From: Rhodohalobacter sulfatireducens
GTDB taxonomy: Bacteria > Bacteroidota > Rhodothermia > Balneolales > Balneolaceae
Reading direction: 5' to 3'
Length of the DNA: 64,000 nt
Assembly: GCF_022012475.1 (NCBI RefSeq)
Contig: NZ_JAKLWS010000001.1
Coordinates: forward strand, 434,001-498,000
Part shown: positions 27,583 to 34,526 of the stretch, in pieces
How the letters are laid out: each line of letters opens with the position of its first letter
Position numbering within the stretch: position 1 is the stretch's first letter
The notes under the pieces: model-generated
Told to the model about the DNA's origin: nothing
Seen by the model: the letters and a program-made list of their open reading frames with translations, nothing else
The model's database searches: none
Position numbers and translations under genes: made by a program

Positions 27583-28806
27583 ATGGAAAGTATCATTGCC
27601 ACATATATCCTCTTTGTTGGCTTGATCATTGTGATCTCCATCTTCATCAAATACGGGTTCGACCGGATCGGGCTGCCGGCACTTCTTGGATATTTTGCAT
27701 TGGGAATCATCGCAAAATACCTTGACAATACATTTTCCTTTTTGAATCAAGAGGGAATCGAGATTATCGAGTTTTTGGCGGATCTTGGAATTATCGCACT
27801 GCTACTGAAGATCGGACTGGAAAGTAAACTTTCGCGCTTGATCAAGCTGTTACCGAAAGCGTCAATTATTTGGGTTGGGGATGTTCTAATCAGCGGAGCG
27901 GTTGGATTTTTAACCTCCTATTACCTTATCGGTTGGGAAATAATTCCCAGTCTGTTTGTAGCTACTGCATTTACCGCTACAAGTGTAGGCATTTCTGCTA
28001 ATGTATGGGATGAGATGGGAGCCATAAAGTCAGACACCGGCCAAACGCTGCTGGATGTTGCCGAAATGGATGATATCTCCGGCATTTTGCTAATGGGTAT
28101 TCTCTTTTCAATCGCGCCTGTTTTGCTGGGCGAGGGCGCAGGGTTACCGGGAGTTCAAATACTAACAACGGTGGGTGTTTTTTTGCTGAAGCTCACCTTG
28201 TTCGGATTGATATGCGTTCTGTTTTCGAGATTTATTGGTGAACAGCTGATCGAAACTCTGAACAAACTGCATGGTGGTAAAAGCAGGATATTGGTTGTAG
28301 TTGGCATCGGGTTGATGGCTGCGGCGATCTCTACTCTATTAGGATTTTCGTTTGCGATCGGTGCTTTTTTGATCGGAGTATTGCTCAGCAGTAACCCGTC
28401 GAAAGTAAAAATGGATTCATCATTTGAAGCGTTGTATGCACTGTTTGTGCCCTTTTTCTTCATCAACATTGGCATGAATGTGGATCTTTCGGCTCTTTTT
28501 TCAATCGAGATGTCACTTCTTTTATTGATAGCGGCTGCATTCATCGGGAAATTTTTGGGTGCCGGCCTTGGAACCTGGGTAAGTCTCGGCCTCAGTTATT
28601 CTACAGTGATAGGGTTGAGCATGATACCGAGGGCAGAAATTTTTCTGATTATTATGAAGCGCGGGCTGGATATGGGAGAGTGGGCGGTAACTGCAGAGAT
28701 GTTTACGTACGCCGTTGTCATCTCCACCCTGTCGGTCATTATCGTTCCGCTTTTATTAAAAAACATATTAAACAAAAGGGAGGTTACAGATGGAGGAAAA
28801 CATTAA
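27583..28806 (+). CDS. CPA2-type cation:proton antiporter embedded in the N-ATPase operon
   Basis: The 407-residue protein is almost entirely hydrophobic, with about 11-13 membrane segments. It carries monovalent cation:proton antiporter-2 hallmarks: FTATSVGIS in the unwound helix, the acidic pair Asp163-Asp164 in VAEMDDISGIL (the DD motif of electrogenic exchangers) and IPRAEIFLIIM with the conserved basic residue late in the protein. It has no C-terminal TrkA-N or USP domain. Its start lies 4 bases after the atpQ stop, and its end overlaps atpR by 17 bases, so it is an integral part of the operon. It probably exchanges Na+ or K+ for H+. It is not one of the nine standard N-ATPase genes. Confidence 0.9.
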   Translation: MESIIATYILFVGLIIVISIFIKYGFDRIGLPALLGYFALGIIAKYLDNTFSFLNQEGIEIIEFLADLGIIALLLKIGLESKLSRLIKLLPKASIIWVGDVLISGAVGFLTSYYLIGWEIIPSLFVATAFTATSVGISANVWDEMGAIKSDTGQTLLDVAEMDDISGILLMGILFSIAPVLLGEGAGLPGVQILTTVGVFLLKLTLFGLICVLFSRFIGEQLIETLNKLHGGKSRILVVVGIGLMAAAISTLLGFSFAIGAFLIGVLLSSNPSKVKMDSSFEALYALFVPFFFINIGMNVDLSALFSIEMSLLLLIAAAFIGKFLGAGLGTWVSLGLSYSTVIGLSMIPRAEIFLIIMKRGLDMGEWAVTAEMFTYAVVISTLSVIIVPLLLKNILNKREVTDGGKH

Positions 28807-29104
28807 CTGGTGGATCTATATACTGGCAATATTCGGCGGTGCTTTGCTAAGCGTAATCTATTTCTTTGGCTTATGGGTTACGGTTCAAAAAATCACAAAT
28901 TTAAACAAATACTACTACCTGGTATTACTCTTAAGTTTTTTGGCCCGGGTTACGATTACTCTTATCGGTTTCTACTTCATCTTGATGCTTGGCTGGGTAC
29001 CCACCCTGCTGGCTTTATTGGCTTTCATTATTACGCGGCAGGTTGTAGTCCGTAAAATCGGTACGCCTTCTTCACTTCAAACAATGAAAGAATATGGAAA
29101 TTAA
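28790..29104 (+). CDS. atpR: N-ATPase accessory membrane protein AtpR
   Basis: The 104-residue protein has three predicted membrane segments (about 8-30, 42-62 and 66-86). Its position immediately before atpB and its length match AtpR, a protein found only in N-ATPase operons and suggested to bind or assemble the c-ring. The start lies inside the antiporter gene (17-base overlap) with GGGAGG well placed before the ATG. The end overlaps atpB by 11 bases. Confidence 0.8.
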   Translation: MEENINWWIYILAIFGGALLSVIYFFGLWVTVQKITNLNKYYYLVLLLSFLARVTITLIGFYFILMLGWVPTLLALLAFIITRQVVVRKIGTPSSLQTMKEYGN

Positions 29105-29807
29105 TATCGATCAAATAATATACTGGGAATGGGGGTTCATAAAGCTAAATGCTACACTCGTTTATTCATGGGCGGTTATGGTGGTTCTTGTATCCATCTC
29201 GTGGTTTGTAAGCAGAGATTTGACGGAGGGAACGGGAATCTCCCGGAAACAAGCATTGATAGAATCGCTTGTTGTGGTTATTCAAAAACAGATTGAAGAA
29301 ACCACGCAGGAAAAAACGGACCGGTATTTGCCGTTTATTGGTACACTCTTTCTGTTCATCCTGGTATCAAATTTGATCAGTGTCATTCCGGGAGTGTATC
29401 CGCCAACAGCTTCTCTTTCTACAACAGCGGCATTGGCAATATCAGTTTTTGTAGCTGTTCCCATTTTTGGGATAGGTTCGAGGGGAGTAAAAAGTTATTT
29501 CGAGAATTATGTAAAACCCACACCGTTGATGCTGCCCTTCAACATCATTGGTGAGCTTTCGCGTACATTGGCACTGGCCGTCAGGTTGTTTGGAAATATT
29601 ATGAGCGGGAGCCTGATCGTGGCGATTTTGCTCGGTTTGAGTCCGCTATTCTTCCCCGTTGTGATGCAGGCATTTGGGTTGCTGATCGGTGTCATCCAAG
29701 CCTATGTATTTGCCATTTTGGCACTGGTTTATATCGCATCAGCATCCAGAATTCACAATAGTGAGGAAGCTGATTCAACAGAAATTATTAACCCTCAAAA
29801 TAGATGA
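29094..29807 (+). CDS. atpB: N-ATPase Fo subunit a
   Basis: The 237-residue Fo stator has the conserved helix LSRTLALAVRLFGNIMSG, whose Arg faces the c-ring carboxylate, and the C-terminal IQAYVFAILALVYIASA. Together with AtpE it forms the ion path. The start overlaps the atpR end by 11 bases. The length and lack of a long N-terminal extension match N-type a subunits. Confidence 0.94.
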   Translation: MEINIDQIIYWEWGFIKLNATLVYSWAVMVVLVSISWFVSRDLTEGTGISRKQALIESLVVVIQKQIEETTQEKTDRYLPFIGTLFLFILVSNLISVIPGVYPPTASLSTTAALAISVFVAVPIFGIGSRGVKSYFENYVKPTPLMLPFNIIGELSRTLALAVRLFGNIMSGSLIVAILLGLSPLFFPVVMQAFGLLIGVIQAYVFAILALVYIASASRIHNSEEADSTEIINPQNR

Positions 29808-29810
29808 ATT

Positions 29811-30080
29811 ATGGAAAGTATCAGCATTATTGGAATGGTATCCATTATAACAGCAGGAGTAACCATTGCCGTGGGTTCCATTGCGCCGGCAATTGGGGAA
29901 GGAAAGGCACTGGCCCAGGCATTATTGGCCATTGCCCAGCAACCGGATGAGATTCCAACTATCACTCGGACGCTTTTTGTAGGCCTTGCAATGGTTGAAT
30001 CGACAGCAATCTACTGTTTTGTGGTTGCCCTGATCCTGATTTTTGCAAACCCATTTTGGAATTACGTAATCCAGGTTTGA
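29811..30080 (+). CDS. atpE: N-ATPase Fo subunit c with sodium-type ligands
   Basis: The 89-residue two-helix protein forms the rotor ring. Helix 1 contains GSIAPAIGEGKALAQAL and helix 2 contains LAMVESTAIYCF. Aligned with the Ilyobacter Na+ ring, Glu63, Ser64, Thr65 and Tyr68 match Glu65, Ser66, Thr67 and Tyr70, and Glu30 stands where Gln32 lies. Two carboxylates per subunit are typical of N-ATPase c subunits. The set suggests Na+ binding, but some N-type rings with similar motifs may use H+, so specificity remains open. It starts 4 bases after atpB. Confidence 0.95.
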   Translation: MESISIIGMVSIITAGVTIAVGSIAPAIGEGKALAQALLAIAQQPDEIPTITRTLFVGLAMVESTAIYCFVVALILIFANPFWNYVIQV

Positions 30081-30081
30081 T

Positions 30082-30852
30082 ATGGAGATTAATTGGTTCA
30101 CATTTACAGCACAGATTGTCAACTTCCTGATTTTAATCTGGCTGCTGAAACGTTTTTTGTATACACCTCTTCAAAATGTGATGAAGAACAGGGAGGACGA
30201 GGTGTTGTCTCGGCTGGAAGAAGCCCGCCAAAAATTGGTTCAGGCCGAAGAGATGTCTAAAGAATACCGGGAAAAGATGGATCAACTGGAGGAACAAAAA
30301 GAGGAATGGCTTGAAGAGGCAAAAAAAGAAACCGAATCATTCAGGAAAGAGCTTTTGCAGACCGCCCGAAACGAAGTAGATGCCATTCACGCGAAATGGA
30401 TGAAAGCGATAAAGTCAGAGAAGAGATCTTTGATGGAGGCCCTGGAACGGCAATCTGTTCAAAAAATACTTTCCATCGTCGAAAAGATTGTGATTGATCT
30501 CTCAGACACCGAACTGGAGCAGCAGACCATAAAACGATTCCTGGAAAAGATCAAAGCAAAAGATGAAGAGGGTAAAACTCAACTCGAGAAGATTCGGTCA
30601 GAAAAAGAGATCGAAATCGTTTCATCCTTTCCACTTAAAAAGGCAGACCGAGAAAAAATTGATATAGTGATTTCGGGAATGTTCTCGGATCAAACCATAT
30701 ACAATTACACAACGGATCCTGATCTGGGATTCGGTATTGAACTCCAATCGAACGGGTGGAAACTGGGATGGAATATGAAGATGTATCTAAACGAATTGAG
30801 ATCGGAAGTGGATACTCTCCTGGATCAGACATTTCAAAGCAAGAGTGAATGA
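30082..30852 (+). CDS. atpF: N-ATPase peripheral stalk subunit b with delta-like C-terminus
   Basis: The 256-residue protein is about 100 residues longer than a standard b subunit. Residues 5-28 form the membrane anchor and about 35-140 a charged coiled coil (RLEEARQKLVQAEEM). The last 80 residues contain EIEIVSSFPLKKADREKI and YTTDPDLGFGIELQSNGWK, which resemble the C-terminal strand region of subunit delta (the DPxLxGGIxI pattern). No separate delta gene is present in the operon, so this fusion probably supplies delta function. It overlaps atpA by 8 bases. Confidence 0.88.
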   Translation: MEINWFTFTAQIVNFLILIWLLKRFLYTPLQNVMKNREDEVLSRLEEARQKLVQAEEMSKEYREKMDQLEEQKEEWLEEAKKETESFRKELLQTARNEVDAIHAKWMKAIKSEKRSLMEALERQSVQKILSIVEKIVIDLSDTELEQQTIKRFLEKIKAKDEEGKTQLEKIRSEKEIEIVSSFPLKKADREKIDIVISGMFSDQTIYNYTTDPDLGFGIELQSNGWKLGWNMKMYLNELRSEVDTLLDQTFQSKSE

Positions 30853-32392
30853 ATCCAAAATGGAAGATGCATTACTACATACAATAACCGAAAATGTTCT
30901 GAACGTATTAGACAGGCTCAGTGAGAAAAGTCCGGGATTTCAACTCCGGGAGTTCGGCACAGTCAAATCCGTAGGTGAAGGTTTTGCGAGAGTAGACGGA
31001 CTTCCAAACGCCGGTATGGATGAACTTGTAATTTTTGAGGGTGGCGAGCCGGGGCTTATTTACAACCTCGACGAACATGAAGTGGGCGTAATTCTCCTAG
31101 ATGAAGAGAAAAATATTGAAGCGGGAGATGAAGTCTACCGAACCCATTCGGTGTTGAGCGTTCCGGTGGATGAGCAGATGTTGGGCCGGGTTTTGGATCC
31201 GTTAGGGCGTTCACTGGATGGTAAAAAACCTCTTCCTTCGAGTGAGAGGTACCCGGTTGAAAGGCCGGCACCGCCCATTATGCACAGGATTTCGGTAGAG
31301 GTTCCCCTGCAAACAGGAATCAAAATTATTGATGCGCTCTTCCCGATTGGCCGGGGTCAGCGGGAGTTAATTTTAGGAGATCGGCAAACCGGGAAAACAG
31401 CAATAGCTGTAGATACCATCATCAATCAGTCTGATAAAAATGTAATTTGTATCTACTGTGCTATAGGGAAGCAGAAAGCCTCCATTGCAAGAGTGATTGC
31501 AGATCTTCGGAAATTCAATGCAATGGACTATTCCATTGTTGTTTCAGCGAGCAGTGAAGATCCGGTAGGATTGCAATTCATTGCTCCATACGCTGCTACA
31601 AGCATGGGCGAATATTTTATGGAGCGTGGACACGATGTATTGATTGTTTATGATGATCTGACCTGGCATGCGCGAGCCTATCGGGAATTGGCATTACTGC
31701 TGCGTCGTCCGCCGGGCCGTGAAGCATACCCGGGTGATATCTTCTATATCCACTCGCGTCTCCTGGAGCGATCCACCCGGCTGAAGCCTGAATATGGGGG
31801 CGGATCACTCACTGCATTGCCCATCATAGAAACACAGGCACAAAACATTTCGGCCTTCATTCCAACCAACCTGATTTCAATCACTGACGGTCAGCTATAT
31901 CTATCGCAGGAGCTGTTCAGGAAAGATATCCTGCCGGCTGTTGATGCGGGTAAATCCGTATCAAGAGTGGGTAGTGCGGCTCAATTGCCTTCCTATCGTT
32001 CGGTTACCAAAAAACTGCGACTCTCTTACGCTCAATTTGAAGAACTTGAAAGTTTTTCCCGGTTTAGTTCCCGGCTTGATGAGGAGACTCAGGCTACCAT
32101 CGATCGTGGAAGACGTATTCGTGAAGTTTTAAAACAGCCGCAGTTTGAACCGTTAAGTGCGGAAGAACAAATTATCATTTTATTGGCAGAGACAAACGGG
32201 TTGCTGGATGGAATTCCCCCCGCAGACATTGAAGATGCAGAGAAGAGAATTTTGATGAAGGTGAGAGAGAACTCAGGCCTGATCAAGAAAATTGACTGGC
32301 ACAGAAGCCTGGAAGAAGAGGATAAAGAGAAGTTACTGGAATTAGCTGAATCAGCTTTAAATACTGAAAGTGAAAAGAGATGCAACGATTAG
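30845..32392 (+). CDS. atpA: N-ATPase F1 subunit alpha
   Basis: The 515-residue non-catalytic nucleotide-binding subunit has P-loop GDRQTGKT at residues 178-185, DDLTWHARAYRELALLLRRPPGREAYPGDIFYIHSRLLER, and the arginine-finger region SVSRVGSAAQ. Membrane attachment to the peripheral stalk goes through its N-terminus. The start overlaps atpF by 8 bases and the end overlaps atpG by 13 bases. Confidence 0.95.
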   Translation: MNESKMEDALLHTITENVLNVLDRLSEKSPGFQLREFGTVKSVGEGFARVDGLPNAGMDELVIFEGGEPGLIYNLDEHEVGVILLDEEKNIEAGDEVYRTHSVLSVPVDEQMLGRVLDPLGRSLDGKKPLPSSERYPVERPAPPIMHRISVEVPLQTGIKIIDALFPIGRGQRELILGDRQTGKTAIAVDTIINQSDKNVICIYCAIGKQKASIARVIADLRKFNAMDYSIVVSASSEDPVGLQFIAPYAATSMGEYFMERGHDVLIVYDDLTWHARAYRELALLLRRPPGREAYPGDIFYIHSRLLERSTRLKPEYGGGSLTALPIIETQAQNISAFIPTNLISITDGQLYLSQELFRKDILPAVDAGKSVSRVGSAAQLPSYRSVTKKLRLSYAQFEELESFSRFSSRLDEETQATIDRGRRIREVLKQPQFEPLSAEEQIIILLAETNGLLDGIPPADIEDAEKRILMKVRENSGLIKKIDWHRSLEEEDKEKLLELAESALNTESEKRCND

Positions 32393-33279
32393 AGCAGCTA
32401 CAACGAAAGCTAAAAAATGCTGAAGATCTGAGATCTGTGGTTCACACGATGAAGATTATGTCTGCCGTTGAGATCTATCAGTTTGAGGAGGCGGTTGAAT
32501 CGCTGCGTGATTATTTTGACACCATTGAAATGGGGATGCAGGTTGTTTTAAAAAAGGTGTTTGAAGAGACCCCTGCACCCCTGTTTTCAACAGAGACCGA
32601 AAAAGAGGGGTGGCTGATTTTAGGCTCCGGCCAGGGCCTGTGTGGTTCATTCGATAAAGTTATTGCTGATTTTATTCATCAAAAGAAGACGGAGGGAGCG
32701 AATTCCCGAGTTCAAATCTACACTTGTGGTGAACGTTTGGGCGACCTGTTGATGAAGGATGGTTTTACAATCGACAAGAAGTTTGAAATGCCGGGTTCAG
32801 TAAGTGGAATTATTGGGTTGGTACTTGAACTGATATCGGGAATAGAACACTGGCAGATGGAATTGAATATTCAAACTGTAAGAGTTTTCCATAACCAACC
32901 CACGCAAAAAAGAGGATTTGTCCCGATTTTTCAAAATTTACTGCCTCCCAAAACAGCCTGGATGAATCGCATCAAAGAGAAAAAATGGCCTACCAATAAA
33001 CTCCCTCAATTTAAGATCGATTCCGGTGTTCTTTTTCAGAAACTATTGCGGCAGTACCTGTTTGTGTCATTGTATCGTGCAGTAGCTGAATCGTTAGCGG
33101 CAGAATATAGCAGCCGTTTATTGGCAATGCAGCGTGCCGAACAAAAAATTGATGAACGTCTTGAACAGCTGAAACAATCCTATTCAACCGAAAGACAATC
33201 AGCCATTACAGAGGAATTGTTGGATATCATTGCGGGTTTTGAGGCTATTCAGTCCAGGGAAAAAGAGATCATGGAATGA
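32380..33279 (+). CDS. atpG: N-ATPase F1 subunit gamma
   Basis: The 299-residue central rotor shaft has two long terminal helices (about 1-60 and 230-299) around a Rossmann-like middle with LGSGQGLCGSFDKVIADF. The N-terminus (LRSVVHTMKIMSA) is recognisable as gamma, but the protein is divergent from housekeeping gamma, as expected for N-type enzymes. It is the last gene of the operon. No clear terminator is seen directly after it. Confidence 0.92.
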   Translation: MQRLEQLQRKLKNAEDLRSVVHTMKIMSAVEIYQFEEAVESLRDYFDTIEMGMQVVLKKVFEETPAPLFSTETEKEGWLILGSGQGLCGSFDKVIADFIHQKKTEGANSRVQIYTCGERLGDLLMKDGFTIDKKFEMPGSVSGIIGLVLELISGIEHWQMELNIQTVRVFHNQPTQKRGFVPIFQNLLPPKTAWMNRIKEKKWPTNKLPQFKIDSGVLFQKLLRQYLFVSLYRAVAESLAAEYSSRLLAMQRAEQKIDERLEQLKQSYSTERQSAITEELLDIIAGFEAIQSREKEIME

Positions 33280-33570
33280 GCTTAAGAAACTACCAACCTA
33301 CCTCTTCCGTTTTATTGATCTTCGTTCACCTTTGTGCCTGCACACCGAAGTGCTTCTGCACACAGATGTGTCATCGTGACTTCGTGGTAATAAGCAAATG
33401 AAAAATATCTTTGATTGTATATTTTCTCATAAATTCTCGAAGGGGGGACACTCCCCGGGTAAATCTACTTTTGGAATATCATCCCCCCTGCGCTCCTTTC
33501 GAGAAGAATTTGACACATTTTATTCACATCGCAGATATATTAAGATTCAAGCCTGAGCGATCTCACCCAA
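33280..33570. other. Intergenic stretch with GGGGGGACACTCC repeat element
   Basis: Between convergent atpG and the DUF892 gene, no gene is seen. A long imperfect inverted repeat spans about 33434-33506: left arm TTCTCGAAGGGGGG, right arm CCCCCC...CCTTTCGAGAA, with some unpaired bases. GAAGGGGG-ACACTCC is also found near 7833-7850, so this is a dispersed element (repeat C). It may serve as a terminator for both genes. Confidence 0.55.
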
Positions 33571-34095
33571 TTAGGACTCACTAACCTTTAGTACTGCTTC
33601 AGGTTGTTTAGCATCACGGTTGATCTCCTCGATGGCAATCTTTGACAGTTCGCTGTCAGCCAGTTTGCATTCGCGCAACGAATCGAGAAGAATTTCAGCC
33701 ACATCGTGCAGCTCCAGAACTTTTGCATAGGCTACGGCCGTGCCATAGCCGGCAATTTCGTAATGGTTGATATGTTGAATGGCTGTAATCAATGCGGCAT
33801 CTGCAATAGCTTTATTGTGGCAACTGTTGATCAGTCTGTTCGTTTCGAGTATCATCGCCTTAATTCCATTGCAAGGCCCGTTAAGTTTCTCTTCATTTAA
33901 CAGGACGAAAACTTTCTCAAGCCGGTTGTGTTGCCGGGTAGTTTCACGTGTATATTCTGCAATGTTGGCCTGTAAGTCGGTGGAATCCGGTTTATCACCG
34001 ATTCGCTCCAGGAACTTTAGCTGACGCAAATTCCCATCAAATAGATCTTGAAGCTGCTCTATCAAAAGATCGTGTAAGTTTCGTATAGGTTTCAT
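33571..34095 (-). CDS. DUF892 / YciE-type ferritin-like protein
   Basis: The 174-residue helical protein has the DUF892 layout: a start IRNLHDLLIEQLQDLFDGNLRQL, a middle INSCHNKAIADAALITAIQHINHYEIAGYGTAVAYAKVL with ferritin-like Glu/His ligands (HINHYEIAGY), and a C-terminal helix. Members are stress-induced ferritin-like proteins; iron binding is expected but the function is unproven. It is on the minus strand, convergent with the N-ATPase operon. Confidence 0.9.
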   Translation of the reverse strand: MKPIRNLHDLLIEQLQDLFDGNLRQLKFLERIGDKPDSTDLQANIAEYTRETTRQHNRLEKVFVLLNEEKLNGPCNGIKAMILETNRLINSCHNKAIADAALITAIQHINHYEIAGYGTAVAYAKVLELHDVAEILLDSLRECKLADSELSKIAIEEINRDAKQPEAVLKVSES

Positions 34096-34126
34096 GGTGG
34101 TTATGAAATTTGTGTTGCTGATTTAT

Positions 34127-34164
34127 AAAAAAGGCCTGCATATAAAACTTAGCAGGCCATTTTT
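34127..34164. terminator. Bidirectional terminator-like hairpin
   Basis: Arms GGCCTGC (34133-34139) and GCAGGCC (34152-34158) enclose a 12-base loop, flanked by AAAAAA on the left and ATTTTT on the right. It could end transcripts from either direction; on the minus strand it would stop read-through from the MMPL gene into the DUF892 gene. Confidence 0.6.
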
Positions 34165-34455
34165 CTCTCTCTTAATTTGGCTTACATTCTCCAGGATCTC
34201 TTTTCTCAAAGAATTGAGAGGCAGAAATTCAAGAAGGTTATAAAGCCACTTTTTCACTCAACCTCTATGATGTTAAAGCAAATTAAAAAACGAATAATTA
34301 ACCGGAGCACAACCACCGGATTCTTTTTTGGAAGAAGTCCGAAGAGGATCAGCGGGTTTTTCCTGATTCCTGATAACCTGCACCGTAGTGCAACTTTTCA
34401 TTGTGCTCTCTAAGAACCATTCAATTGTAACATAACTTCTTGAAAAGTCTCCTGA

Positions 34456-34471
34456 TGTAGGTATTGATACA
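34456..34471 (+). promoter_or_regulatory. Candidate regulatory motif TGTAGGTATTGATACA
   Basis: It contains the TGTAGGTAT core shared with 12074-12082 and 37607-37615, with outer ends TGTA/TACA inverted. It lies just past the end of the minus-strand MMPL gene, not upstream of a known gene, which weakens an operator role. Confidence 0.2.
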
Positions 34472-34526
34472 AAATGGTTGTAAGAATTTCTTGATTGGAC
34501 AGATCAACAAAGTTTGACGGGGATAT

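Larger units (their letters stand above)
34096..34526. other. Intergenic stretch with hairpin and candidate regulatory motif
   Basis: No convincing gene is seen; a plus-strand 78-codon frame at 34177-34413 has no ribosome-binding site or recognisable family. The stretch holds a hairpin at 34133-34158 and a TGTAGGTATTGATACA motif at 34456-34471. Confidence 0.5.

Noticed and set aside
27583-28806. Antiporter as a chance insertion or a misread atpI-like gene
   Set aside because: The gene is intact, keeps the DD and RAE motifs, and overlaps atpR with a working ribosome-binding site, so it is part of the operon and not AtpI.
34177-34413. Plus-strand 78-codon frame between the DUF892 and MMPL genes
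   Set aside because: No ribosome-binding site, no hydrophobic or domain pattern, and basic composition typical of non-coding translation.
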